Shown here one piece after another: positions 31,863 through 43,419 of a stretch of DNA of 64,000 nt (position 1 is its first letter; the number at the start of each line of letters is the position of its first letter). This DNA is from Streptomyces klenkii. GTDB lineage: Bacteria > Actinomycetota > Actinomycetes > Streptomycetales > Streptomycetaceae. Location of the stretch: the NCBI RefSeq assembly GCF_003626645.1, contig NZ_RBAM01000013.1, forward strand, positions 124,001-188,000, written 5' to 3'. Position numbers and translations under genes: made by a program. The notes under the pieces were generated by a model, which was not told where the DNA came from, searched no databases, and worked only from the letters and a program-made list of their open reading frames with translations.

Positions 31863-31896
31863 TCTCTGCCTTCCGAAGGGGGGTGAAGAAAGATGG

Positions 31897-32487
31897 TCAA
31901 CGGAGCAAGGCTAGCAGCTCACGCGCAACGTCCTCGACGGAGGTGTTGACCAGCGTGACGTCGAACTCCGACTCGGCGGCGAGCTCGACCTTGGCCGCCG
32001 CGAGGCGGCGCTCGATCACCTCGGCGGACTCGGTGCCCCGGCCGGTGAGCCGGCGGACCAGCTCGTCCCAGCTCGGCGGCGCCAGGAAGACCAGCCGGGC
32101 GTCCGGCATGGTCTCGCGGACCTGCCGGGCGCCCTGGAGGTCGATCTCCAGCAGCACCGGCTCGCCGGCCTCCAGGCGGTCGAGGACCGCCCGGCGCGGC
32201 GTGCCGTAGCGGTTGCCGGCGAACTCGGCCCACTCCAGCAGCTCACCGTTGGCGATGAGCTTGTCGAACTCCTCGTCGTCCACGAAGAAGTACTGGACAC
32301 CGTCCTGCTCGCCGGGGCGCGGCTTGCGGGTGGTGGCCGAGACCGAGAGCCACACCTCGGGGTGCGCCTTGCGCATATGGGCGACGACCGTGCTCTTACC
32401 GACCCCGGATGGGCCGGAGAGCACGGTCAGCCGCGGTTGTCTGGCCGGGGATACGGGGGACGTCCCCCGGGAGACTGCAGTACTCAT
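31897..32487 (-). CDS. gmk: Guanylate kinase
   Basis: Phosphorylates GMP to GDP with ATP. It has 196 residues. The P-loop is LSGPSGVGKSTVVAHM, and the GMP-binding segment SVSATTRKPRPGEQDGVQYFFVDDEEF and EWAEFAGNRYGTPRRAV follow in the expected order. The lid contains LVRRLTGRGTES. A short Ser/Pro-rich extension precedes the P-loop. The start is ATG at 32487. It lies between the sIHF gene and rpoZ, 38 nt after sIHF. Confidence 0.96.
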   Translation of the reverse strand: MSTAVSRGTSPVSPARQPRLTVLSGPSGVGKSTVVAHMRKAHPEVWLSVSATTRKPRPGEQDGVQYFFVDDEEFDKLIANGELLEWAEFAGNRYGTPRRAVLDRLEAGEPVLLEIDLQGARQVRETMPDARLVFLAPPSWDELVRRLTGRGTESAEVIERRLAAAKVELAAESEFDVTLVNTSVEDVARELLALLR

Positions 32488-32525
32488 GCAGCGATTATCC
32501 CGGTTCGCGGGAGTGCCTGGGAACG

Positions 32526-32849
32526 TCAGGCGGCCTTGCCGCCGAACTCACGCTCCAAGGATGCGATCTGGTTCGAGCCCAGCCCGCGCACACGACGGCT
32601 CTCGGAGATCCCGAGCCGCTCCATGATCTGCTTGGCGCGGACCTTGCCCACGCCCGGCAGGCTCTCCAGGAGTGCGCTGACCTTCATCTTGCCGATCACT
32701 TCGTTCGTCTGGCCCTGCGCGATGACATCGTGCAGCGAGGCTCCGGAGTGCTTGAGCCGATTCTTGACCTCGGCGCGCTCCCGGCGAGCCGCGGCGGCCT
32801 TTTCGAGCGCGGCAGCGCGCTGTTCAGGGGTAAGGGGCGGAAGAGCCAC
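32526..32849 (-). CDS. sihF: Actinobacterial integration host factor (sIHF/mIHF)
   Basis: A 107-residue nucleoid-associated protein. The N-terminal long helix is rich in Arg, Glu and Ala (EQRAAALEKAAAARRERAEVKNRLKHSG), and a helix-two-turns-helix fold follows with LLESLPGVGKVRAKQIMERLGISESRRVRGLG. In Streptomyces this protein binds and bends DNA without sequence preference, stimulates topoisomerase and affects sporulation and antibiotic production. It is unrelated to E. coli IHF. The GTG at 32849 follows GAGGTGACGTAGGC. Its promoter probably lies at 32898-32927. Confidence 0.95.
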   Translation of the reverse strand: MALPPLTPEQRAAALEKAAAARRERAEVKNRLKHSGASLHDVIAQGQTNEVIGKMKVSALLESLPGVGKVRAKQIMERLGISESRRVRGLGSNQIASLEREFGGKAA

Positions 32850-32897
32850 GCCTACGTCACCTCGGATATCGAACTGTCGGATAACGGACCGGTGAGG

Positions 32898-32927
32898 AAC
32901 CTAGTAGGCCCACACCTGGATGAGCAA
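32898..32927 (-). promoter_or_regulatory. Candidate sIHF promoter
   Basis: On the minus strand TTGCTC (32927-32922) and TAGGTT (32903-32898) are 18 bp apart, about 50 nt before the sIHF start codon and beyond the pyrF terminator. The hexamers are moderate matches. Confidence 0.4.
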
Positions 32928-33001
32928 CGAGCAACGCGCTTGCACGTTCGCTCTCGTCGGAGACTAGCGGCCGATTCCGCTCCAGTCAGCGAGAACAAGC
33001 G

Positions 33002-33037
33002 AAAAGTCCTGGTCAGACTCGCTCGACCAGGACTTTT
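33002..33037. terminator. Terminator of the pyr operon
   Basis: A perfect 13-bp stem (33002-33014 with 33025-33037) with a 10-nt loop. The stem ends in AAAA/TTTT, so both strands get a T-run. It lies 78 nt after the pyrF stop and closes the pyrimidine operon ahead of the sIHF promoter. Confidence 0.9.
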
Positions 33038-33115
33038 CCGGACATATAGACCAACAAATTTGACGCTTCTGTGGCAGACGCCCGCACCACCGCTCGCGCG
33101 GCGGGCCCCCGGCGG

Positions 33116-33982
33116 CTACCCGGCCGCCGGATCCACGGCGCTCACGGCCTCCCGCACCTCGGCGGCGAACCGCTCGGCGCTCGCCCGCAGCGCCGTGGCA
33201 TCCGGCCCGTGCCGGAGCACGCCGCGGCTCACGTTCGGCACCACGTTGCGCACGGCCGCGCCGAAGACCTTCGGCAGGTCGGCCGCGGTCGCGCCCTGGG
33301 CACCGATGCCGGGGGCGAGCAGCGGGCCGTTGATGTCCAGATCCGCGCGCGCCGCGCCGAGGCTGCCGCCCAGGGTGGCGCCGACGACCGCGCCGAACGA
33401 GCCCATGGGCGCGGCGTCCGCGTTCTCGGCCCGCAGGTGGTTGAGCATGGTCGCGCCGACGCTCGCACCGTCGGCGCGCACGGCGTGCTGCACCTCGGCG
33501 CCCTCCGGGTTCGAGGTGAGCGCCAGCACGAACACGCCGGTGCCGCTCTCGCGCGCCAGCTCCAGCGCCGGGCGCAGCGAGCCGTAGCCGAGGTAGGGGC
33601 TCACGGTCACGGCGTCGGAGAAGAGCGGGGAGGCGGGGTCGAGGTAGGTGGCGGCGTAGGCGGCCATGGTGGAGCCGATGTCGCCGCGCTTGGCGTCCAT
33701 CAGGACCAGCGCGCCGGCCTCGCGGCAGTCGGCGACGGCCCGCTCCAGGACGGCGATGCCGCGCGAGCCGAAGCGCTCGAAGAAGGCGGACTGGGGCTTG
33801 AGGACGGCGACGCGGTCGGCCAGCGCCTCCACCACGGTGCGGGTGAAGCGCTCCAGGCCGTCGATGTCGTCGTTCAGGCCCCAGTCGGCCAGCAGGGAGG
33901 CGTGCGGGTCGATGCCGACGCAAAGGGGGCCGCGCGTGTCCATGGCACGGCGCAGGCGCGCGCCGAAAGGTTCGAGGGTCAT
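33116..33982 (-). CDS. pyrF: Orotidine 5'-phosphate decarboxylase (type 2)
   Basis: The last step of UMP synthesis. At 288 residues it belongs to the longer type 2 group typical of mycobacteria and Streptomyces. It contains LCVGIDPHASLLADWGL, VLKPQSAFFERFG, the catalytic VLMDAKRGDIGSTM (Lys and Asp) and LLAPGIGAQGATAADL for phosphate binding. The ATG at 33982 overlaps the pyrD stop as ATGA. It is the last gene of the pyr operon. Confidence 0.95.
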   Translation of the reverse strand: MTLEPFGARLRRAMDTRGPLCVGIDPHASLLADWGLNDDIDGLERFTRTVVEALADRVAVLKPQSAFFERFGSRGIAVLERAVADCREAGALVLMDAKRGDIGSTMAAYAATYLDPASPLFSDAVTVSPYLGYGSLRPALELARESGTGVFVLALTSNPEGAEVQHAVRADGASVGATMLNHLRAENADAAPMGSFGAVVGATLGGSLGAARADLDINGPLLAPGIGAQGATAADLPKVFGAAVRNVVPNVSRGVLRHGPDATALRASAERFAAEVREAVSAVDPAAG

Positions 33983-35097
33983 GCGGCTGCCTTCTTCCGG
34001 GTCTCAGCGCCGACGGCCTCGGCGAGGGTCTTGTACGGGCTTGCCGCGAGCTTCTCGGCGAGGCCCTTGTGGAGCTTGCGGCACCAGAACGGGCCCTCGT
34101 AGATGAACGCGCTGTAGCCCTGGACCAGCGTGGCGCCCGCCAGGATGCGCTCCCAGGCGTCGTCGGCGGTCTCGATGCCCCCGACACCGACGAGGGTGAT
34201 CCGGTCGCCCACGCGGGCGTACAGGCGGCTCAGGACCTCCAGCGAGCGGGCCTTGAGCGGGGCGCCGGACAGGCCGCCGGCGCCGATGGCCTCGACGGTG
34301 CGCTTCGGGGTGCGCAGGCCGAGCCCCTCGCGGGCGATCGTCGTGTTGGTGGCGATGATGCCGTCCAGGCCGAGCTCGACGGCCAGGTCGGCGACGGCGT
34401 CGACGTCCTCGTCGGCCAGGTCGGGGGCGATCTTCACCAGCAGCGGCACGCGGCGCGAGGTGACCGTGCGGTCGGCGGCCTCGCGGACGGCGGTGAGCAG
34501 CGGGCGCAGCGCCTCCGTGGCCTGGAGGTTGCGCAGGCCGGGCGTGTTGGGCGAGGAGACGTTGACGACGAGGTAGTCGGCGTGGGCGGCGAGGCGCTCG
34601 GTGGAGGTGACGTAGTCGGCGACGGCCTCTTCCTCCGGCACGACCTTGGTCTTGCCGATGTTGACGCCCACAGTCGCGCGGAAGACCGCCTTGCGGGCCG
34701 CCAGGCGCTCCGCCACGGCCGCCGAGCCGTCGTTGTTGAAGCCCATGCGGTTGATCAGCGCGCGGTCGGCGACGAGGCGGAAGAGGCGCTTCTTGGGGTT
34801 GCCGGGCTGCGGCTGCGCGGTGACCGTGCCGATCTCGACGTGGTCGAAGCCGAGCATGCTCATGCCGTCGATGGCGGCGGCGTTCTTGTCGAAGCCGGCG
34901 GCGAGCCCGAAGGGGCCGTGCATCCGCAGGCCGAGCGCCTCGGTGCGCAGCTCCTTGCGGCGGGGCGCGAGGACGGCCGCGACGAGGGTGCGCAGGACCG
35001 GCACGCGGGCCGCGGCGCGGATCCAGGCGAAGGCCAGGTGGTGGGCCTTCTCGGGGTCCATGCGCTTGAAGATCAGGTCGAAGAAGAGGCGGTACAT
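33979..35097 (-). CDS. pyrD: Dihydroorotate dehydrogenase (quinone, class 2)
   Basis: Oxidises dihydroorotate to orotate with electrons passed to the quinone pool. At 372 residues it has the N-terminal membrane-associating helices (MYRLFFDLIFKRMDPEKAHHLAF) that mark class 2. Active-site motifs are MGFNNDG, VNVSSPNTPGLRNLQ with the catalytic Ser, LVKIAPDL and the FMN-phosphate loops GAGGLSGAPL and GVGGIETADDA. The ATG at 35097 follows GGAAGGCCCGCC and fits the family start. It needs FMN. A hairpin in the 82-nt gap after carB may lower its expression. Confidence 0.95.
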   Translation of the reverse strand: MYRLFFDLIFKRMDPEKAHHLAFAWIRAAARVPVLRTLVAAVLAPRRKELRTEALGLRMHGPFGLAAGFDKNAAAIDGMSMLGFDHVEIGTVTAQPQPGNPKKRLFRLVADRALINRMGFNNDGSAAVAERLAARKAVFRATVGVNIGKTKVVPEEEAVADYVTSTERLAAHADYLVVNVSSPNTPGLRNLQATEALRPLLTAVREAADRTVTSRRVPLLVKIAPDLADEDVDAVADLAVELGLDGIIATNTTIAREGLGLRTPKRTVEAIGAGGLSGAPLKARSLEVLSRLYARVGDRITLVGVGGIETADDAWERILAGATLVQGYSAFIYEGPFWCRKLHKGLAEKLAASPYKTLAEAVGAETRKKAAA

Positions 35098-35136
35098 GGC
35101 GGGCCTTCCGGGGCGAGAGGGGCGGACGGGGCGCAT

Positions 35137-35170
35137 GCCGAGGGGGACACCTTCCGGTGTCCCCCTCGGC
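35137..35170 (-). terminator. GNRA-capped hairpin between carB and pyrD
   Basis: A perfect 15-bp stem (35137-35151 with 35156-35170). On the transcribed strand it closes a GGAA tetraloop (GNRA type). It begins 9 nt after the carB stop, inside the operon. There is no T-run, so it may be a partial terminator or an RNA-stability element. Confidence 0.7.
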
Positions 35171-35179
35171 CCGGGAGTC

Positions 35180-38483
<3,304 letters not shown>

Positions 38484-38491
<8 letters not shown>

Positions 38492-39659
38492 GCTGGCCCT
38501 CCATCGGGGAGACGCTGTGCTGATTGTTGTCTCGCATGAGCTCGACAAACCGGTCGAACAGGTACGCGGCGTCGTGCGGGCCTGCGGCTGCCTCGGGGTG
38601 GTACTGGACGCTGAATGCCGGCTGGTCGAGCAGCTGGAGGCCTTCCACCACGTCGTCGTTCAGACACACGTGGGAGACCTCCACCCGGCCGTACGGCGTA
38701 TCGGTCGCCCGGTCGAGCGGGGCGTCGACGGCGAAGCCGTGGTTGTGCGCGGTGACCTCGACCTTGCCGGTCGTACGGTCCTGCACGGGCTGGTTGATGC
38801 CGCGGTGGCCGTACTTCAGCTTGTACGTGCCGAAGCCGAGCGCGCGGCCGAGGATCTGGTTGCCGAAGCAGATGCCGAACAGCGGCGTCTTGCGGGAGAG
38901 GACCTCGCGCATGACGGCGACGGGGTGGTCGGCCGTGCTCGGGTCGCCCGGGCCGTTGGAGAAGAACACGCCGTCGGGCTTGACCGCGTAGACGTCCTCG
39001 GCGGTGGCCGTGGCGGGCAGGACGTGCACCTCGATGCCGCGCTCGGCCATCCGGTGCGGGGTCATGCCCTTGATGCCCAGGTCGATCGCGGCGACGGTGA
39101 AGCGCTTCTCACCGATCGCGGGGACGACGTAGGTCTCCTTGGTGGCGACCTCGGCGGAGAGGTCGGCGCCCGTCATCTCGGGGGCCTGGCGCACCTCGGC
39201 GAGCATGGTGCCCTCGTCGGGCAGGGAGTGTCCGGAGAAGATGCCGACGCGCATGGCGCCGCGCTCGCGCAGGTGGCGGGTGAGGGCGCGGGTGTCGATG
39301 CCGCTGATGCCGACGACGCCCTGCTTGGCCAGCTCCTCGTCCAGGGAGCGGCGCGAGCGCCAGTTGGACGGGATGCGGGCGGGGTCGCGCACCACGTAGC
39401 CGGCGACCCAGATGCGCGCGGACTCGGGGTCCTCGTCGTTGACGCCGGTGTTGCCCACGTGCGGGGCGGTCATCACGACGACCTGGCGGTGGTACGAGGG
39501 GTCGGTCAGGGTCTCCTGGTAGCCGGTCATGCCGGTGGAGAACACGGCCTCGCCGAAGGTCTCCCCCACGGCCCCGTAGGCCCGGCCGCGGAAGATCCGG
39601 CCGTCCTCCAGGACGAGTACGGCGGGGATCTTGGCAGTCCCCCTGGTGGAGGTCGTCAT
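38484..39659 (-). CDS. carA: Carbamoyl-phosphate synthase, small (glutamine amidotransferase) subunit
   Basis: Hydrolyses glutamine and channels ammonia to CarB. It has 391 residues. The N-terminal CPSase domain (about 10-150) has LVLEDGRIFRGRAYGAVGETFGEAVFSTGMTGYQETLTDPSY. The class I glutaminase domain contains SNGPGDPS, the nucleophile in LFGICFGNQILGRALG and the catalytic His-Glu in FSVQYHPEAAAGPHD. The ATG at 39659 overlaps the stop of the upstream PH-like gene as ATGA. The end overlaps carB by 8 nt. Confidence 0.97.
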
Positions 39660-40237
39660 CGTGCGCCTTCCGTGTCGCTGTTCAGGTGGTGCAGGTGGGT
39701 GAGGGACTCGACCCAGGCGGCGTGCTCGGCCGCCTGGTCGGAGCGGAAACCGGAATCGATCTCCCGGTCCCCGTGCACCCAGGTGATCACCAGCAGGCCG
39801 CCCTCGGTGAGGACCTTGCCGGCGATGCCCTTGTCGAGCCGGGCGCCGCGCACCCGGTCGGCGGGGATGAAGAAGTCCTGGGCGCCCGGGCGCACGACGG
39901 TGACGCCCTGCTCCGTCAGGGTGAGCTCGGCCCGGCTGCGGGTGCCGAGGCCGCGGGCGACGATGCGGTCGAGCCACTGCCCGGCCGTGGTGGAGCCGTG
40001 GTAGCGGCCATTCATCGTCAGGGTGGGCTCGCCCTGGTCAGCGGGGGCGGTGGGCAGCTCGGGCAGGTCGCCCTGGAGCGTGCCGCGCCACTTCCAGCCC
40101 TCGCGCATCAGCCAGTAGAGCAGCGCGATGAAGAGCAGCAGCCCCACGACCCAGCCGATGCGCGCGGCCCAGTCGGTGACGTCGGCAGACTTCTGCTCGG
40201 CCGCCAGGTTGATCAGTGCAGATGGTGCTGATGTCAC
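39656..40237 (-). CDS. PH-like membrane protein inside the pyr operon
   Basis: A 193-residue protein. One transmembrane helix (about 26-44, IGWVVGLLLFIALLYWLM) is followed by a basic WKWRG and a beta-rich cytoplasmic domain (about 65-180) with SRAELTLTEQGVTVVRPGAQDFFIPADRVRGARL and a final amphipathic helix. It resembles the PH-like domain family. Both ends overlap pyr genes (GTGA with pyrC, ATGA with carA), so it is translated with the pathway enzymes. I recall mycobacteria having a similar membrane protein at the same place. No function is known; anchoring or regulating a pyrimidine enzyme complex is only a guess. Confidence 0.75.
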   Translation of the reverse strand: MTSAPSALINLAAEQKSADVTDWAARIGWVVGLLLFIALLYWLMREGWKWRGTLQGDLPELPTAPADQGEPTLTMNGRYHGSTTAGQWLDRIVARGLGTRSRAELTLTEQGVTVVRPGAQDFFIPADRVRGARLDKGIAGKVLTEGGLLVITWVHGDREIDSGFRSDQAAEHAAWVESLTHLHHLNSDTEGAR

Positions 40238-41520
40238 GCGAGTTTCCCGTCCACGACCGTAGCCCGGCCCCGCAGGAAGGTGTGGGTGACGCGACCCGGC
40301 AGCTCGCGGCCCTCGTAGGGGGTGTTGCGGCTGCGGGAGGCGAAGCCCGCGGGGTCCACGACACCACGGTAAGCGGAATCGACCAGGGTGAGGTTGGCGG
40401 GCTCACCGGCGGCGATCGGGCGGCCGTGGCCTTCGAGGCTGCCGATGCGGGCGGGCTTGACGGACATGCGCTCGGCGACGCCGGCCCAGTCCAGCAGCCC
40501 GGTCTCGACCATCGTCTGCTGGACGACGGACAGCGCGGTCTCCAGGCCCACCATGCCCATGGCGGCCGCGGCCCACTCGCAGTCCTTGTCCTCGTGCGGG
40601 TGCGGGGCGTGGTCGGTGGCGACGATGTCGATCGTGCCGTCGGCCAGGGCCTCGCGCAGCGCCAGGACGTCGCGCTCGGTGCGCAGCGGCGGGTTCACCT
40701 TGTAGACCGGGTTGTACGAGCGGACGAGCTCGTCGGTCAGGAGCAGGTGGTGCGGGGTGACCTCGGCGGTGACGTCGATGCCGCGGGACTTGGCCCAGCG
40801 GACGATCTCGACGGAGCCGGCCGTGGACAGGTGGCAGATGTGCACCCGGGAGCCGACGTGCTCGGCGAGGAGGACGTCGCGGGCGATGATCGACTCCTCG
40901 GCGACGGAGGGCCAGCCGCCCAGGCCGAGCTCGGCGGAGACGATGCCCTCGTTCATCTGGGCGCCCTCGGTGAGCCGGGGCTCCTGGGCGTGCTGCGCGA
41001 CGACGCCGCCGAAGGCCTTCACGTACTCCAGGGCGCGGCGCATGATCACGGCGTCGTCGACGCACTTGCCGTCGTCGGAGAAGACGGTGACGCCGGCGGC
41101 GGAGTCGTGCATGGCGCCGAGCTCGGAGAGCTGCTTGCCCTCCAGGCCGACGGTGACGGCGCCGATCGGCTGCACGTCGCAGTAGCCGGACTCCTTGCCC
41201 AGGCGCCAGACCTGCTCGACGACGCCGGCGGTGTCGGCGACGGGGAAGGTGTTGGCCATGGCGAAGACGGCGGTGAAGCCGCCGCTCGCGGCGGCCCGGG
41301 TGCCGGTCAGGACGGTCTCGGAGTCCTCGCGGCCGGGCTCGCGCAGGTGGGTGTGGAGGTCGACCAGGCCGGGCAGCAGGATCTTGCCGTCGGCCTCGAC
41401 GACGGTGGCGCCCTCGGCGGACAGGCCGTTCCCCACCTCGGCGATGGTCTCGCCGTCGATCAGGACGTCCTGCGGCTCACCGCCGAGGACCTTCGCACCG
41501 CGGATCAGGATCTTGGACAT
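40234..41520 (-). CDS. pyrC: Dihydroorotase (type I)
   Basis: Closes the ring of carbamoyl aspartate to give dihydroorotate. At 428 residues it belongs to the zinc amidohydrolases. The metal motif is LPGLVDLHTHLREPG, followed by SGGFTAVFAMANTFPVAD, and later CHLSTAGSVEIV, EVTPHHLLLTDE and IVATDHAPHPHEDKDCEW with the catalytic Asp. The ATG at 41520 shares one base with the pyrB stop (TAATG) and has GAGGAGAACAAGTA upstream, so translation is coupled to pyrB. Confidence 0.96.
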   Translation of the reverse strand: MSKILIRGAKVLGGEPQDVLIDGETIAEVGNGLSAEGATVVEADGKILLPGLVDLHTHLREPGREDSETVLTGTRAAASGGFTAVFAMANTFPVADTAGVVEQVWRLGKESGYCDVQPIGAVTVGLEGKQLSELGAMHDSAAGVTVFSDDGKCVDDAVIMRRALEYVKAFGGVVAQHAQEPRLTEGAQMNEGIVSAELGLGGWPSVAEESIIARDVLLAEHVGSRVHICHLSTAGSVEIVRWAKSRGIDVTAEVTPHHLLLTDELVRSYNPVYKVNPPLRTERDVLALREALADGTIDIVATDHAPHPHEDKDCEWAAAAMGMVGLETALSVVQQTMVETGLLDWAGVAERMSVKPARIGSLEGHGRPIAAGEPANLTLVDSAYRGVVDPAGFASRSRNTPYEGRELPGRVTHTFLRGRATVVDGKLA

Positions 41521-42521
41521 TACTTGTTCTCCTCGGTGCGGGCGTTGTTCGTGGTGGCGGCGCTCGTGGTGACGGCGGGCTCGGATCCGCCGAGCAGCAG
41601 GTAGAGGACGGCCATGCGCGTGCTGACGCCGTTGGCGACCTGCTCGACGGCCGTGCAGCGGTCGGAGTCGGCGACCTCGGCGGTGATCTCCATGCCGCGG
41701 TTCATCGGGCCGGGGTGCATCACGACGGCGTGCTCGGGCATCTTCGCCATGCGGTCGCCGTCCAGGCCGTAGCGGCGCGAGTACTCGCGCTCGGTCGGGA
41801 AGAACGCGGCGTTCATGCGCTCGCGCTGCACGCGCAGCATCATCACGGCGTCGGACTTCGGGAGCACGGCGTCGAGGTCGTAGGAGACCTCGCAGGGCCA
41901 GCTCCCGACGCCGACGGGCACCAGCGTGGGCGGGGCGACGAGGGTGACCTCGGCGCCGAGGGTGGTCAGCAGGTGGACGTTGGAGCGGGCCACGCGGCTG
42001 TGCAGCACGTCGCCGACGATCGTGATGCGGCGCCCGGAGAGGTCCTGGCCGATCCCGGCGTCCCGGCCGACCAGGCGGCGGCGCATGGTGAAGGCGTCCA
42101 GCAGGGCCTGGGTGGGGTGCTCGTGGGTGCCGTCGCCGGCGTTGACGACGGCCCCGTCGATCCAGCCGGAGTTCGCCAGCCGGTAGGGGGCGCCGGAGGC
42201 GTGGTGGCGGATGACGACGGCGTCCGCGCCCATGGCCTCCAGGGTCAGCGCGGTGTCCTTCAGCGACTCGCCCTTGGAGACCGAGGAGCCCTTGGCGGAG
42301 AAGTTGATGACGTCGGCGGACAGGCGCTTGGCGGCGGCCTCGAAGGAGATACGGGTGCGCGTCGAGTCCTCGAAGAAGAGGTTGACGACGGTGCGGCCGC
42401 GCAGGGTGGGCAGTTTCTTGATCGGCCGGTCCGCGACCCGGGCCATCTCCTCGGCGGTGTCGAGGATCAGGACGGCGTCGTCGCGGGTGAGGTCGGCGGC
42501 CGAGATGAGGTGGCGCTTCAT
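41520..42521 (-). CDS. pyrB: Aspartate carbamoyltransferase, catalytic subunit
   Basis: The first committed step of pyrimidine synthesis: carbamoyl phosphate plus aspartate. It has 333 residues. The carbamoyl-phosphate loop FFEDSTRTRISFEAAAKRL, HHASGAPYRLA, HPTQALLDAFTM and HPGPMNRGMEI are all present. No regulatory PyrI subunit gene is seen, as expected for the operon type controlled by PyrR. The start is ATG at 42521, 95 nt after pyrR. A short low-complexity Ala/Thr tail ends the protein. Confidence 0.97.
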   Translation of the reverse strand: MKRHLISAADLTRDDAVLILDTAEEMARVADRPIKKLPTLRGRTVVNLFFEDSTRTRISFEAAAKRLSADVINFSAKGSSVSKGESLKDTALTLEAMGADAVVIRHHASGAPYRLANSGWIDGAVVNAGDGTHEHPTQALLDAFTMRRRLVGRDAGIGQDLSGRRITIVGDVLHSRVARSNVHLLTTLGAEVTLVAPPTLVPVGVGSWPCEVSYDLDAVLPKSDAVMMLRVQRERMNAAFFPTEREYSRRYGLDGDRMAKMPEHAVVMHPGPMNRGMEITAEVADSDRCTAVEQVANGVSTRMAVLYLLLGGSEPAVTTSAATTNNARTEENK

Positions 42522-42616
42522 CCGGTTCTCCGTGGGTTAAGGAGGTGTGCGAAGGCGGGGGCCGGGCATGCGGCGGCACGGTCCCGGGCAGCTCGCCGGG
42601 TCCGCGGAGGAGGGTG

Positions 42617-43186
42617 CTACTGCCCGTCGGCCGGGGCGGTCGTGCCCGCGCCGAGGAGCACGCTGTCGCGGCCGTCCTCCTCGGTGAGGTGGACCTTGAC
42701 CGTCTCCCGCAGCGACGTCGGGAGGTTCTTGCCGACGTAGTCGGCACGGATGGGGAGTTCGCGGTGACCGCGGTCGACGAGGACCGCGAGCTGGACGGCA
42801 CGGGGCCGACCGAGGTCGTTCATCGCGTCGAGCGCGGCGCGGATCGTGCGGCCGGAGAAGAGCACGTCGTCGACGAGGATCACGAGCCTGCCGTCGATGC
42901 CCTCGCCGGGGATCTCCGTGCGGGCGAGCGCACGCGCCGGGCGGAGCCGCAGGTCGTCGCGGTACATGGTGATGTCGAGGGAGCCGACCGGGGTCTTGCC
43001 TCCGGTGATCTCCTCGAGCTTGGCGGCCAGCCGGCGGGCGAGGAAGACGCCGCGGGTGGGGATGCCGAGGAGCACGACATCGTCCGCGCCCTTGGCGCGC
43101 TCGACGATCTCGTGAGCGATACGGGTGAGAACCCGGGCGATGTCCGGTGCTTCGAGCACGGGACGCGCGCTGGGAATGGCGTCCAT
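42617..43186 (-). CDS. pyrR: Pyrimidine operon regulator PyrR / uracil phosphoribosyltransferase
   Basis: An RNA-binding repressor of the pyr operon that senses UMP and UTP; many members also have uracil phosphoribosyltransferase activity. At 189 residues it has the PRTase fold with VVLLGIPTRGVFLARRLAAKLEE, basic residues TMYRDDLRLRPAR and the PRPP loop VILVDDVLFSGRTIRAALDAM. The ATG at 43186 lies 9 nt after GGAGG, which is itself part of a PyrR-binding RNA element, so PyrR should repress its own translation and that of the operon. It is divergent from bldD. Confidence 0.96.
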   Translation of the reverse strand: MDAIPSARPVLEAPDIARVLTRIAHEIVERAKGADDVVLLGIPTRGVFLARRLAAKLEEITGGKTPVGSLDITMYRDDLRLRPARALARTEIPGEGIDGRLVILVDDVLFSGRTIRAALDAMNDLGRPRAVQLAVLVDRGHRELPIRADYVGKNLPTSLRETVKVHLTEEDGRDSVLLGAGTTAPADGQ

Positions 43187-43197
43187 AGAAACGGACC

Positions 43198-43232
43198 TCC
43201 TTCTCCGCCTCACGGGACGGACTTTAAAGGAC
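43198..43232 (-). promoter_or_regulatory. PyrR-binding RNA element over the pyrR ribosome binding site
   Basis: On the transcribed strand CCTTTAAAGTCC, then CCGTGAGGCGGAGAAGG, matches the PyrR-binding loop pattern (CCUU...AGUCC...GAGAGGC...AAGG). The 3' side includes the Shine-Dalgarno sequence AAGGAGG. There is no terminator between it and pyrR. This fits translational repression, as described in mycobacteria, rather than transcription attenuation. Confidence 0.7.
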
Positions 43233-43316
43233 GTCGGAATTACTCCCTCACCGTACCAGGCCCGGCGCCGGGCGCTCACCGTCACCCCTCCTGGAGGACG
43301 GTATGGACCATTCGGC

Positions 43317-43346
43317 TTGACGAAGTCAGATTACGCTGCGTAACCT
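43317..43346 (+). promoter_or_regulatory. bldD promoter
   Basis: TTGACG (43317-43322) and TAACCT (43341-43346) are 18 bp apart on the plus strand. Transcription would start near 43353, giving a leader of about 67 nt before the bldD ATG. The -10 box is inside the palindrome listed as a BldD operator. Confidence 0.65.
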
Positions 43347-43359
43347 CACAGTGAGTTAC
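43340..43359. promoter_or_regulatory. Putative BldD autoregulatory operator
   Basis: An interrupted palindrome, GTAAC-c-TCAC-a-GTGA-GTTAC, covers the bldD -10 box and likely start site. It contains the AGTGA half-site typical of BldD targets. BldD of S. coelicolor is known to repress its own promoter. Confidence 0.6.
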
Positions 43360-43419
43360 CAGACACGCGGCAGTCGCAGAAGACGCCGTCGCACGTCGAT
43401 ACAGCGTCCGGGGAGCTTT

